64,000 nucleotides of DNA from Planctomycetales bacterium (GTDB taxonomy: Bacteria; Planctomycetota; Planctomycetia; Planctomycetales; Planctomycetaceae): positions 1-64,000 of the forward strand of contig JANQPT010000032.1 in assembly GCA_028285345.1 (NCBI GenBank). The letters are read 5' to 3'. Below are positions 47,842 to 57,615 of the stretch, in pieces (within the stretch, counting starts at the first letter, position 1; each line of letters opens with the position of its first letter). Below the pieces are notes generated by a model that saw only the letters and a list, made by a program, of their open reading frames with translations, was not told the origin of the DNA and searched no databases. The position numbers were made by a program, and so were the translations under genes.

Positions 47842-49680
47842 TCACACAACCAAATACAAAACCACCACCAACACCACCGCCGCAACATACACCGCCCCCC
47901 ACGTCCAGCCGGTCGCCAAGTAACGCGCGAAGCCTGATTGTTCAATCGCCGCAGCGACGTGTGTTTCCGGTTCGTCGGCCGGCAGAAATCGCCCTGCGGC
48001 GATCAGCATCCCGGCCACGAAGCCGCTGAGGACGCCCAAATAGAGTGCCACGTTCCACGGTTTGGGCAGCTCGCGGTCCAGGATCGCCAGCGCGATCAAT
48101 TGCGACAGGCAAATCACCGCTAGTACGTAGCCGCACGCGCGTCTCCAGGTCCACCCGCCGGGAATGAACTTCATCCGGCTGAGCCACGCCGTCTCCCGAG
48201 ACTCTTCCGACGGAGTGAACAGGCTCACGGCAATCAATACCGCGCCGCTCAACGGCATCCCCACCAGCGCCCGCGTCGTCGGCTTGGTGTGATCCCACGA
48301 GAACGGCGGATAATCGGAGAGCCCGATTGCCTCACCCAGTTGCGCCCAACCGCCCAGTGCGCCGGTCGTTGCATAACCGATGCCGATCACCAGGCAGGCC
48401 CACGCACCGGTTGTCGTGCCGCGCCGAAAAAAGAGCGCCCCTGCGATGACGACGAAAATCGCGGGCTGAAAAATACTGCCGATCATCCAGGCGGCACTGA
48501 GCAGGTCGAGCTCCGAGCGCGCGCAGAGAATCGCGTATCCCAGACCGACGCCGCCAGCCAACACCGTCACGGTGCGGCCCACCAACAGATAATGCTTCGT
48601 TGAGCAATCAGACCGCCATGGTCGATACAAGTCGCGCTCGAACAATGTCGCGAGGCTGTTGAGATAGCTTGACGCGGTCGAGTTCGACGCCGCCACCAGC
48701 GCCGCCAGAAATATCCCTCCCAGCCCGACCGGCATCAACTTTTGCACCAGCATCGGCAACACCGAATCGGTCGAATCGGTCGGTGGTTGAAAATCAGGAT
48801 TCACCCCGGCCACCATCACCGGCACGATATAGCACAGCGTCAGCGGGCCGGTGAGCAGCGCCGCCCACAAGAGTCCCTTGCTGGCTTCCTCGACATTGCG
48901 GCCGGCAAAACTCCGTTGCAACATGTACTGCGACGTGAACCAATACGGCAAGCCGAGCACCAGCAGCATCAAGATCGTCAGGTAATCGTCCTGCTCGCCC
49001 GCCGGCCGCCACATCAGCCATTTCTCCGGCGCAATCTTGGCCGGATCGAGCATCACCTCCACGCCGCCGCCCGCTTTAATTCCCAACGGCAGCAGAATCA
49101 CCGCACCCAGGATGATCAAAAACGCTTGCAGAAGATCCGTATACACAACGGCCAGCAGCCCGCTGAACAGGCAATACATGATCACCACCGCCGCCACACC
49201 GATCAGCACCGTTTGAAAGTGTTCCGCACCACCAAACGCGCCGGTCAGCACCCGGGCACACGTGAGCATGGTGACGCCGCTAAACAGTGCGTAGAACAGA
49301 ATCCACATTGAGGAGACCGCTATCGCCACCCCGCGCCCATAGCGGCGTTGTAGCAGCTCCGAGAGTGTCGTAATCCCCAGCCGCCGGAACCGCGGCAAGA
49401 ATGTGACCGCACTAATCGCGGCGAGCATATTGCCGGTCCAGGCCATCAGCAGTAGCGCAGCCCCGCCGGAATAAGCCCGCCCCGCCGGTCCGACCAAATA
49501 GACCGCCGCCACATTGGTCGCCATGATGCTGCCGCAGATCGTCCAGCGATTGAGCGACCGCCCGGCAATGAAGTAGTCATCCTCACTGCGGACGTAACGC
49601 GTCAGCCACACGCCCACACCGAGCATCGCCAGCAGGTAGGCAACGACGATTCCCAAGTTGGCTGTCGCGGCGGTTGTCAT
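47842..49680 (-). CDS. Sodium:solute symporter family transporter
   Basis: A 612-aa membrane protein with about 13 hydrophobic helices. Family features: LLAMLGVGVWLTRYVRSEDDYFIAGRSLNRW near the start, WTGNMLAAISAVTFLPRFRRLGITTLSELLQRRYG, and the GLGGIFLAALVAASNSTASSYLNSLATLFERDLYRP region typical of the SSS/APC superfamily. The start at 49680 (MTTAATANLG) is preferred over 49734. It imports a solute with sodium; the substrate is unknown. No enzyme gene nearby indicates it. Confidence 0.93.
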   Translation of the reverse strand: MTTAATANLGIVVAYLLAMLGVGVWLTRYVRSEDDYFIAGRSLNRWTICGSIMATNVAAVYLVGPAGRAYSGGAALLLMAWTGNMLAAISAVTFLPRFRRLGITTLSELLQRRYGRGVAIAVSSMWILFYALFSGVTMLTCARVLTGAFGGAEHFQTVLIGVAAVVIMYCLFSGLLAVVYTDLLQAFLIILGAVILLPLGIKAGGGVEVMLDPAKIAPEKWLMWRPAGEQDDYLTILMLLVLGLPYWFTSQYMLQRSFAGRNVEEASKGLLWAALLTGPLTLCYIVPVMVAGVNPDFQPPTDSTDSVLPMLVQKLMPVGLGGIFLAALVAASNSTASSYLNSLATLFERDLYRPWRSDCSTKHYLLVGRTVTVLAGGVGLGYAILCARSELDLLSAAWMIGSIFQPAIFVVIAGALFFRRGTTTGAWACLVIGIGYATTGALGGWAQLGEAIGLSDYPPFSWDHTKPTTRALVGMPLSGAVLIAVSLFTPSEESRETAWLSRMKFIPGGWTWRRACGYVLAVICLSQLIALAILDRELPKPWNVALYLGVLSGFVAGMLIAAGRFLPADEPETHVAAAIEQSGFARYLATGWTWGAVYVAAVVLVVVLYLVV

Positions 49681-49971
49681 AAAGCGGCTCGAACTGGTGT
49701 TGGTGGCGAAAAATCCACGTCCCAGCCTACTCAAAACGTGCGAGCGGTGAAACTGATGAGCAACCGAACCGTGAGCATGCGGACTCTCGCGTCACTTTTG
49801 AGACTGCGGCGGAGCCAACCTTGATTGCAACTCGTTTTGAGTTAAGGATCAACGCGCAACCTGCCAACATCAGCGCAGCGGATTGTCAAATTGACAGCAA
49901 GCTTCGGCAGATCTTACAAAGTCTGCCCGTTGACGTGGGGGGGGCGCGTGTTGCTCAACTGGCCTGGCGGT

Positions 49972-50178
49972 TTAGAGAATCACCGTGTCGTTGAAGTCGA
50001 CCCGCTTGCTCAGCAGTGGGTTTCTCTGCAAGTCTTCAGTGTTCTGCGAATGTTGCCGCAGCCTTTTAACCTCGGCGAGCAGAGAGGTGATATGCTTGCG
50101 CCAGACGGGGTTGCAATAGCCTGTATCCAACAGGTGTTGGATTTCCGCCAATTCGGCGTCGGTGATTTCTTGATTCAT
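49972..50178 (-). CDS. Small hypothetical protein
   Basis: A 68-aa frame beginning MNQEITDAELAEIQHLLDTG, chosen from a longer open frame reaching 50499. It looks helical, with a coiled segment (HITSLLAEVKRLRQHSQN). The ribosome site is weak. No family. Confidence 0.4.
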   Translation of the reverse strand: MNQEITDAELAEIQHLLDTGYCNPVWRKHITSLLAEVKRLRQHSQNTEDLQRNPLLSKRVDFNDTVIL

Positions 50179-50608
50179 CTTAATCGGCCCGCAGAGCGAG
50201 TGAGAGTGGTGTTGGCGGCCAGGTGTGAGAGAGGCAGCCGACACATTGTTGAGAGGATCGACCTTCGATGCAGGTTCTATGCCGAGGTGAATTAAGATTC
50301 GATTCTCCCACCCCGGTAGCGCGGTACCGAAATCCGCGAAGTGCGCAGCAAGAAACGCCCGTAGAACCGGGCGTTCTTGGCGAATTTGGCATAGCCGAAC
50401 GTCATCTGCTGTCGGTCTCAGGCGGTCATCACCATGTCTGTGCCACAAGAATTGATCAGCGAATTCGGTGTCCGTGATCGTCTCCTGGAGGGGAGGCACG
50501 ATTGCCTCCCCTCAGGATGTGGCTCACGTTCGCAAAGCGGCCGATTTGGTGTGCAATCGATAGGTGTTCATCCCATACGGCGGCTTGGAATCCGAAATCC
50601 GGTCAGTT
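50179..50608. other. Gap downstream of the CCAPAP-repeat gene
   Basis: About 430 bp with overlapping open frames in both directions and no convincing start or family. The minus-strand frame to 50499 may be an N-terminal extension of the preceding small gene. Confidence 0.35.
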
Positions 50609-51115
50609 CTAGTGTCCGCAGCAAGCTGAGGGAGCACAGCAGCTGGGAGCAGCCGGAGCACAGCAGGTCGCCGGAGCCGGAGCACAGCACGTCGCCGGGG
50701 CGGGGGCGCAGCACGTGGTGGGAGCCGGAGCACAGCAGCTGACCGGGGCACAGCAGCTGACCGGGGCACAGCAACCACAGTGATTGCGGCAGCAGCGACG
50801 ACGCTTCTTGAACTTACGGCACATTCTCTTGAACCAACCACACTTCTTCCGCTTGCAGCAGCAGCGGTTGCAGCAATCGACCGGGGCACAGCAGCTGGCG
50901 GGGGCGCAGCAGGTGGGCGCCGGGGCGCAGCAGCTGGGAGCCGGAGCACAGCAGGAGGGCGCGGGAGCACAGCAAGACGGCGCGGGGGCACAGCAGCTGG
51001 GGGCGGGGGCGCAGCAGCCGTTGCCGTGGCGGTGCTTGCTAAACCAACCGGCGTCGGCTTGGTTGGCGCTGGCACAACAAATCAACAATGCGACAGGAAG
51101 GGTCATCCACTTCAT
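50609..51115 (-). CDS. Secreted cysteine/proline-rich CCAPAP-repeat protein
   Basis: A 168-aa protein with a signal peptide ([17 protein letters not shown], cleavage near QADA). The mature chain has about 14 CCAP-type units ([20 protein letters not shown]) around a basic centre, [21 protein letters not shown]. Close to a quarter of the mature residues are Cys. Planctomycete cell walls are known to be protein-rich with much cysteine and proline, so a structural disulfide-linked wall or surface role is plausible; metal binding is the alternative. The DNA is correspondingly repetitive. Confidence 0.85.
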   Translation of the reverse strand: MKWMTLPVALLICCASANQADAGWFSKHRHGNGCCAPAPSCCAPAPSCCAPAPSCCAPAPSCCAPAPTCCAPASCCAPVDCCNRCCCKRKKCGWFKRMCRKFKKRRRCCRNHCGCCAPVSCCAPVSCCAPAPTTCCAPAPATCCAPAPATCCAPAAPSCCAPSACCGH

Positions 51116-51589
51116 TTCGGAACATCTCCTTGAAAACTGGTGCGAACGAGAGCGACTTCCTCACATCATTTCCAGCGTGTCTGGACCGTCGGTTTGAGGA
51201 TCAGCGTCGCCCATCTCGTCAATTTGGGTAAGACAGTCTTTTTTTCGGCCTTTGCTCGATTTCGGCGTTGTGTAAAATGAGATCAGGCAGGAAACACACG
51301 AGATCGACATGAGATACAGTGATTATTCCAATTGCAGCGGACTTTGGCCGATCTCAAGTTCCCCACGTCCCGCACAACCGATTCAAACTGAACTCAGCCG
51401 TGACCGTCCGATGGAGACGGTTGAATCAGTGACGCCAATTGGGCGAGACAACGCTGCCTCGAGCAGCTAAGACGGACAACCCAAAATGGGCTTGAGAGGC
51501 CGGAATTGCCGGATACGATTGATGGTGCCGGTGCCCGTTACCGTCGTGTGCATGGCAGCGAAACCAAGATTTGAAGTGAGACCTTGAGC
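51116..51589. other. Divergent intergenic region
   Basis: This 470-bp gap separates two divergent genes and should contain both promoters. A T-rich run (TTTTTTT near 51238) is present but no stem precedes it on the plus strand. Confidence 0.4.
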
Positions 51590-52615
51590 ATGAAACGTTC
51601 AATTCTCCTGTTGTTGGCTATTTGGCTCCTCTGCGCCACAGACTCAGTCGAGGCGGCGCGGAAACGCGACCCCAAAATCGTCAAAGCGACGCAGCGGGCA
51701 CTAGAGTATTTAGCCCGAGAGCAGCGACCACAGGGATATTGGGAAGCACATCACTCCCAATACCGCGTCGCAATGACCGCCCTGGCCGGAAATGCCCTGT
51801 TGTGCGAAGGCTCCACCACAACGCGCGGGAAATACTCCAAGAACATCCAGCTGGCCGTCGACTATCTGATCCAGATGTCCCGCAAAAACGGGCTCATCGG
51901 TTATCAAAACGACTACCACTATATGTACGGCCACGGCTTTTCCATGTTGTTCCTTTCCCAAGTCTTCGGCGAGGAGGAAAACGAGCAGCGCCGCGACGAA
52001 TTGAAGCACGTGCTCACCCGCGCCGTTGACTTCTGCGGCAAAGCCCAAACCAAATCGGGCGGGTGGGGCTATGTCTCCGCCAAGGATGGCAACGATTTTG
52101 ACGAAGGGTCCACCTGTATCACCCAGGTGCAGGGCCTGCGCGCCTGCCGCAACGCGGGAATTCCCGTTCCCAAGGAAATCGTCGATCGCGCGATCAAATA
52201 CATTGAAAAATGCACCACTGACGAAGGGGGCGTGCAATATTCCATTCGCGGAGGCGGCGCGCGGCCTCCGATCACCGCGGCCGCTCTCGCCTGCCTGTTC
52301 AACTCCGGCGAGTACGAGTCGGAGTACACCAAGCGACTGCTGGCCTATTGCAAGAAAAACCTTTCAGTCACCGGCGGCGCATCACGGTCGTTTGGTCATT
52401 GGCACTATGCCCACTATTACTATGCGCAGGTCATGTACCGGCTGGGGGGCACGGACTGGAAGAAATACTTCGGCTCGCTCAGCAAGACGATTCTCCGCCG
52501 ACAGTCCGCCGACGGCAGTTGGAAAGAGGGCCACGTCGGCCCGGTCTACACCACCGCCATCAACGCGACGATACTGCAATTGGACAACGGGTTCTTGCCG
52601 ATCTATCAGCGCTAA
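51590..52615 (+). CDS. Prenyltransferase/squalene-oxidase-repeat (alpha/alpha barrel) protein, exported
   Basis: A 341-aa protein with a signal peptide (MKRSILLLLAIWLLCATDSVEA). Body repeats resemble squalene-cyclase type alpha/alpha barrels: RALEYLAREQRPQGYWE, FCGKAQTKSGGWGYV, IEKCTTDEGGVQYS and LRRQSADGSWKEGHVGPVYTTAINATILQL. The DxDD motif of true cyclases is not seen, so it is probably not a terpene cyclase; similar planctomycete proteins are of unknown function. The ATG at 51590 is used; a TTG 6 bases upstream is possible. Confidence 0.88.
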   Translation: MKRSILLLLAIWLLCATDSVEAARKRDPKIVKATQRALEYLAREQRPQGYWEAHHSQYRVAMTALAGNALLCEGSTTTRGKYSKNIQLAVDYLIQMSRKNGLIGYQNDYHYMYGHGFSMLFLSQVFGEEENEQRRDELKHVLTRAVDFCGKAQTKSGGWGYVSAKDGNDFDEGSTCITQVQGLRACRNAGIPVPKEIVDRAIKYIEKCTTDEGGVQYSIRGGGARPPITAAALACLFNSGEYESEYTKRLLAYCKKNLSVTGGASRSFGHWHYAHYYYAQVMYRLGGTDWKKYFGSLSKTILRRQSADGSWKEGHVGPVYTTAINATILQLDNGFLPIYQR

Positions 52616-52912
52616 CACACCGCTGCCGCAAACGCAAAGCCAATTGTCGCACCGTCGTCACTCTCTTGCAGGCACCGCTGGCCCTGATCGCTCTGCCGTT
52701 ACGGTCACTCGGCGAATCTGATCATTGCGCGTAAAGACGCAATTCCACTCAGTCGGGGCGACGCAGAGGCGATGATCACTAGCTCGAATCGTTCTGTTCG
52801 TCGGGGGAGATGGATTAGGTGTGACAGCAATATGTCATAGCCAATCTGTATTTTTGGTGCGAACGGTGCCGCTCAGGCTAACTCTGATCTTCAGCGTCGA
52901 ATGGGCTAAAGC

Positions 52913-53791
52913 ATGTCGTTGATATTCTGCAAATCGCGCGCGTCGCGTCGTGTCAGCCGCGATAGCCGCTACGGACGATTATTCATCAGCTCGATCCTAC
53001 TGTTGACGGCAGGTCTTGTCGGAATGGATGGGGTCGCCTGTGCTCAGTCGAAACGGACGCGTACTGTTTCGTTACGCACGTTGCCGATCGATCCGCCCCT
53101 GGACGGTGTGCAGCGCATTTCGCTCACTGGAGAACTGGGCGGCGACGGTGAGCTGGTGCTGGATCGCAATGCCTACCAGAAGCCGGACCGTTTCGGCGAT
53201 TTCCAGAGTGACCGGTCCGTTGCCGCTCCACCGGCGGCAGTCCGGTTTCAACAGATTGATCTGGCCGACGAGACCGGTCGGCGGCGGAAGGTGTATGAGG
53301 TAATCGGGCAACTGTCGCCGCCGGGAGCCAGGTATTACTTGGTTTCCCCGTCGCGGAAAACGGGGGCCTATCGTTTGGTGGTCGATCAGTCAGCGGTGAA
53401 TCGCCGGGTCTTCGCCCTTGAATCGTTTCCGCCGCCTGCGGTCCCGGCCGAGCGGGTGCAGGAGATCGTCAAGGTTGAAGCGGTCGTTCTTAAGACGGAT
53501 CCGCCGACGCTGCTGGTGACGGCGACCGGGCAGGTCGCCCCTCAGGGTTGGAAGGAGCCACATCTGTCGCGGCGGGTGTATGTCGAACCTCCGGAGGACG
53601 GGATTTGGGAGTACGATCTGCTGGCCGTCCCGCCGAAGACAGGAACTGCGGCAGCGGGGACCGACGCCAAGAAACCGAAGTTGCAAGCCCGCAACCGCTG
53701 GCGGGGGTTTGACGCGTCCAAAGTCAAAGGGGTGCGAGTTTTTGGTATCGGCGATGGAGTCCGCACGTTGATGATCGAACCGGCGCGCTGA
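52913..53791 (+). CDS. Exported hypothetical protein
   Basis: A 292-aa protein with a basic N-terminal stretch and hydrophobic segment (LFISSILLLTAGLVGMDGVACAQ) that should be a signal peptide. The mature chain is beta-rich with repeated Pro/Gly motifs and no recognised family. It precedes the VWA gene by 135 bp in the same direction and may be part of that unit. Confidence 0.75.
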   Translation: MSLIFCKSRASRRVSRDSRYGRLFISSILLLTAGLVGMDGVACAQSKRTRTVSLRTLPIDPPLDGVQRISLTGELGGDGELVLDRNAYQKPDRFGDFQSDRSVAAPPAAVRFQQIDLADETGRRRKVYEVIGQLSPPGARYYLVSPSRKTGAYRLVVDQSAVNRRVFALESFPPPAVPAERVQEIVKVEAVVLKTDPPTLLVTATGQVAPQGWKEPHLSRRVYVEPPEDGIWEYDLLAVPPKTGTAAAGTDAKKPKLQARNRWRGFDASKVKGVRVFGIGDGVRTLMIEPAR

Positions 53792-53833
53792 GCGATTTGG
53801 AAATCCTCGGCATCTGCGCGAATCGATCGGGAA

Positions 53834-53861
53834 TAGGCTTTAGGCTTTAGGCTTTAGGCTT
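53834..53861 (+). repeat. TAGGCTT tandem repeat
   Basis: Four exact head-to-tail copies of the 7-mer TAGGCTT, followed by a partial fifth (TAGGA). It lies in the 135-bp gap between the exported protein gene and the VWA gene, 64 bases before its ATG, so copy number changes could affect expression. Confidence 0.9.
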
Positions 53862-53925
53862 TAGGATTGACGAGAGCGGGCGGACGGCTCCGCCATCAAT
53901 TTCAGGTCTCGAGCCTCGATCGACC

Positions 53926-56745
53926 ATGCACTTTCTGTTCCCGGAATTCTTTCTGCTGGCTGTGCCGATCGGGTTTGTTTACTGGCGCTGGGGACGTGCC
54001 GCGGGTCCGACCGGGATCTTGCGCGTGGTGATTTTGCTGCTGTTGCTGACGGCGCTCGCAGGACCGGAGTTGAATCTGGGCGGGCAGGGGATCGATGTCG
54101 TGGTGATTGCCGACCGCTCGCGCTCGATGCCGGAGGGGGCTGATGCCAATATCCGCGAGTTGGTTGAGAATCTGAGCGAGGCGAAAGGGGTCGGGGACCG
54201 TCTGGGGGTGGTGACGGTTGGCAGCACTGCCGCAATCGAGCACGTATTGACCGAAGCGGACGTCCCCACGGGATACACTCAGGAGGTTCTCCGTGACGGT
54301 TCGGATCTCAATGCCGGAATTGACGCCGCACTGGAAATGATCGATCCGCAGGCGGAGCGGCGCCGTCCGGCGCGGATCTTGATCTTCTCCGACGGGGAGG
54401 CAAACGGCCCGCCGCCGGTTGCAGCGGCGCGGCGCGCGCGGGAGTTGGGGATCCCGATCGACTATCGCCAGTTTCCCGTGCTGCGCGACGGAGATGTCGC
54501 CGTTGAAACTCTCGCGCTGCCGGAGACGGTGGCTCCGCGCGAACCGTTTCAATTCTCCGCCTGGGTCTTCGCCGATCGGGATTCACGCGGGACCGTCGAA
54601 CTGTATCGGGACGACCAGATGATATCGTCTCGGCCGCAAGATTTTCCGGCGGGCACAACTCGGCTGTTGTTTCGCGATCTGCTCGACGGCGGCGGTTTGT
54701 ATCGCTATGACGTCAAACTTATCACCCAGGGGACTGATCCTCTGCCGCAGAACAATGTGGGCACCGGCGTCGTACGTGTTGATGCGGGGCGCCGAGTTCT
54801 CGTGCTCAATGGGGACGGCGGGGCGGACAATCTCACCCGCGCGCTGCAAAGCGGCAAAATCGATTTCGACGTGCGGCCGGCGGCCCAACATCCGCTGACG
54901 CTAGATTCGCTGGATCAATATCGTGCGGTCGTCTTGGAGAACGTGCCCGCCTCTGATTTCGGCCGGCTGAAGATGCAGCGTTTGGTGCGATTTGTGGAGG
55001 AACTCGGCGGCGGGCTGCTGGTCACGGGAGGACAGCGGAGCTTTGGCATGGGCGGCTACTTCAACAGTCCCCTTGACGAAACGCTCCCGGTGTCGATGGA
55101 GCTGCGCGACGAGCAGCGTAACACGCGCGTGGCAATTGCGGTGGCGCTTGACCGCAGCGGCAGTATGGCGGCACCGGTCAAGGGGGGCAAAACAAAAATG
55201 GACTTGGCCAACATCGGGACGGCCGAGTGTGTGAGGTTGCTTTCCAGCGGCGATAGTTTCGCGGTCATCGCGGTCGACAGCGCTCCGCACGTCGTCCAGC
55301 CACTCACCGACGTCGACAACACCGACGCGATCACCGACCGCATTCGACGGATCGAGAGCTCAGGGGGCGGAATCTTCGTCTACGAGGCGCTTGTGGCCGC
55401 GGGCAACGAGTTGATGAAAGCGGAGCAGGCGACGAAGCATATCATTCTGTTTTCCGACGCACAGGACAGCGAGGAGCCGGGCGACTATCAAAATCTGCTG
55501 GCAAAGTATGCGAGTGCGGGGATTACGGTGAGTGTGATCGGCTTGGGCAGTCCCAGGGATGTCGACGCCAAACTGCTGGAGGATATCGCCAAGCGCGGCA
55601 ACGGCAATGTGATGTTCACGACCGATCCACAGGAGTTGCCGCGGCTGTTTTCGGAAGACACGATGGCGGTCGCCCGGAGCAGTTTCGTCGAGAAAAATCC
55701 CGAAACTCAGCCCGACGGAATTCCCGGCGCAATTTTGTCCGATGCGCGGTTGATGGGCGAGATTAGTGCGGGCGGTTTTCCGAACGTCGACGGTTATAAT
55801 TTGTGCTACCTACGCCCCGATGCGACGGCAGCGGTGATTTCGCAGGACGAGTATTTCGCTCCTTGGTCGGCGTTTTGGTATCGGGGGATCGGCCGGGCGG
55901 CGGCAATCACGTTGGAAGTGGACGGCGAGTATGCGGGCGGATTCACGAATTGGGACTCGTATGAGGACTTTTTGATCACGCATGCGCGATGGCTGCTGGG
56001 GGGAGATGATCCCGAGGAATTCTTTCTGACGGTCGACCGCGAAGGTCAGGAAGCGGTAGTCAGGTTGGAACTCGACCCGGAGCGTGTTGACGCCCGCGCC
56101 TTTGAGACCCCCACGTTGAATGCGGTCGTGCCGGGCGTGGAACGGGAGCAGACGTTGGAGATCCCGTTTACCTGGCAGGGTGCGCACACGCTGGAAGCGC
56201 GGTTCGCACTGACGAAAACGGGGACGTATCACAGCATCGTCAAGTTCGGCCCGCGTAAGTTTATCCGCGGACCGGTGGTCACGCTGCCGTATTCTCCCGA
56301 ACATGCACCGCGGCCATTGCAGCAGAGCGGAGACCGCGTATTACGGGAAGTCGCCGCGACGACCGGCGGGACGGCGCGAATTGACGCGCTGGAGGTTTTT
56401 CGCGATCCACCGCGAGCCGCAGGCATGTATCCGCTGGCGATTTGGCTGGTCAGCATGGGGATAGGACTGTTGTTGCTCGAAATCGCCGGGCGGCGGTTGT
56501 CGTTATGGTCGAAGCTCGCGGCAGCGGAGAAGACCGCAAAGTCGCCGGCAAGTCTGCGGTCCTGGTTACCGAAACTTCAGACTCGCCGCCGCAAAGCTGA
56601 ACAATCCGGCCGCGCTGCGGCGCCGCGTGAATCGCCGGCCGCGCCGCAACCTTCCTCTCCACAGCCGCCGGCGGAAACGGCGCCGGCGAAGGAGGACGTC
56701 TTCCTGCAGGCGAAAAACCGCGCCAAGCGCCGGCTGAAAGATTAG
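53926..56745 (+). CDS. Large membrane protein with two von Willebrand A domains
   Basis: A 939-aa protein. Two N-terminal helices (FFLLAVPIGFVYW and ILRVVILLLLLTALAG) lead to a first VWA domain with metal site D63-S65-S67 (ADRSRSM). A middle region (about 285-390, VLVLNGDGG to LLVTGGQRSFGMGGY) resembles class I glutamine-amidotransferase-like (ThuA-like) folds. A second VWA domain has D409-S411-S413 (ALDRSGSM). A C-terminal helix (AIWLVSMGIGLLLLEIAG) and a long Pro/Ala tail follow. Such proteins are widespread in planctomycetes and often accompany MoxR/DUF58-type sets, but none is in this window. Ends in TAG. Confidence 0.92.
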   Translation: MHFLFPEFFLLAVPIGFVYWRWGRAAGPTGILRVVILLLLLTALAGPELNLGGQGIDVVVIADRSRSMPEGADANIRELVENLSEAKGVGDRLGVVTVGSTAAIEHVLTEADVPTGYTQEVLRDGSDLNAGIDAALEMIDPQAERRRPARILIFSDGEANGPPPVAAARRARELGIPIDYRQFPVLRDGDVAVETLALPETVAPREPFQFSAWVFADRDSRGTVELYRDDQMISSRPQDFPAGTTRLLFRDLLDGGGLYRYDVKLITQGTDPLPQNNVGTGVVRVDAGRRVLVLNGDGGADNLTRALQSGKIDFDVRPAAQHPLTLDSLDQYRAVVLENVPASDFGRLKMQRLVRFVEELGGGLLVTGGQRSFGMGGYFNSPLDETLPVSMELRDEQRNTRVAIAVALDRSGSMAAPVKGGKTKMDLANIGTAECVRLLSSGDSFAVIAVDSAPHVVQPLTDVDNTDAITDRIRRIESSGGGIFVYEALVAAGNELMKAEQATKHIILFSDAQDSEEPGDYQNLLAKYASAGITVSVIGLGSPRDVDAKLLEDIAKRGNGNVMFTTDPQELPRLFSEDTMAVARSSFVEKNPETQPDGIPGAILSDARLMGEISAGGFPNVDGYNLCYLRPDATAAVISQDEYFAPWSAFWYRGIGRAAAITLEVDGEYAGGFTNWDSYEDFLITHARWLLGGDDPEEFFLTVDREGQEAVVRLELDPERVDARAFETPTLNAVVPGVEREQTLEIPFTWQGAHTLEARFALTKTGTYHSIVKFGPRKFIRGPVVTLPYSPEHAPRPLQQSGDRVLREVAATTGGTARIDALEVFRDPPRAAGMYPLAIWLVSMGIGLLLLEIAGRRLSLWSKLAAAEKTAKSPASLRSWLPKLQTRRRKAEQSGRAAAPRESPAAPQPSSPQPPAETAPAKEDVFLQAKNRAKRRLKD

Positions 56746-56861
56746 CGGAGGATCTTGGTTCTCGCGTGGCTGGGTGCCAGATGAATTGGTTTCGGCCTGC
56801 AGATTTGGACGTGAAGGATTTCATAATCGACGTCGCCGCATCCAGAATTGACGAATGATTT

Positions 56862-56930
56862 GGCCACGAATCGCACGAATCTGCACGAAAGTTGGCGGAT
56901 CATTCGTGTGAATTCGTGAGATTCGTGGCC
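56862..56930. repeat. Large imperfect inverted repeat (CACGAAT type)
   Basis: Arms of 28 bases at 56862-56889 and 56903-56930 are inverted complements at 24 of 28 positions around a 13-base loop. The arms begin GGCCACGAATC and contain repeats of CACGAA. The hairpin ends 25 bases before the ATG at 56955. Confidence 0.85.
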
Positions 56931-56954
56931 AACACAGTTCTTGGTAGAGATCTA

Positions 56955-57518
56955 ATGTTCACAGACACTCAAATTGATATGCTGATCAATCAAGAGTCGA
57001 TCTCCAGCGAATGGCCGTGGTCAACGAATGATGAACGCGTCATCGACAGACATATTCGAGAAATCGTCGCAGAAGTTCGACAGAAGTTGCGAGTCGAAGA
57101 CAAAACTGAATTCGCTCATTACTGCTCCGGATATGCAAGCTACGTCGACTGCTGGCTGTATCGACCGGATGACGAGTTTCGTTTCGAGCCCGGTAACAAT
57201 TACCACGGGCTGGTTGTGCTCTTCAGCCGGCTCTCCTCCTTTTACGTAATCGGAGAAGGAAAGAAGTCGTGGACTGAAACAATTGGAGGCACGTATGGGG
57301 GCACATATTTACCTGAATTCGGGTTCGTCGATGACATTCATCACGAAGCTGTTGCCGGGCTAGTTCCGCCTGTCACGGCGATTCTTGATGATCGCGGGCT
57401 AACACGTTTATATCAATCTGATTTGGATACAATATTGCCGCTGGACGTTGGCGTGCCGACGATCTTGGCAGATGAGGTTTTTCGGCATTTCGATGCGTTA
57501 TTCTACTGGGAGGATTGA
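56955..57518 (+). CDS. Hypothetical protein
   Basis: A 187-aa acidic protein starting [14 protein letters not shown]; the frame is open upstream to 56892 but the inverted repeat there makes that unlikely. The size and the W/D/E-rich surface resemble immunity or SMI1-like proteins, but I cannot assign it. It has no signal peptide. Lies between the VWA gene and queG. Confidence 0.6.
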   Translation: MFTDTQIDMLINQESISSEWPWSTNDERVIDRHIREIVAEVRQKLRVEDKTEFAHYCSGYASYVDCWLYRPDDEFRFEPGNNYHGLVVLFSRLSSFYVIGEGKKSWTETIGGTYGGTYLPEFGFVDDIHHEAVAGLVPPVTAILDDRGLTRLYQSDLDTILPLDVGVPTILADEVFRHFDALFYWED

Positions 57519-57615
57519 ATTCGCAAGCGGAGTGAGAAGACGTTTTCAATGCATAGGTTGTTACGGATCAACGAATCGATTTGGTCCAATTTGCTTTGCG
57601 GCGCACCGGTTTGTT

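Noticed and set aside
50524-51075. Pro/Ala/Arg-rich frames overlapping the CCAPAP gene
   Set aside because: They are other readings of the same DNA repeat; only the CCAPAP frame has a signal peptide and a sensible composition.
50609-51115. Repetitive DNA that could suggest a CRISPR array
   Set aside because: The repeats are codon-periodic within one open frame, have no unique spacers of fixed length and no cas gene is in the window.
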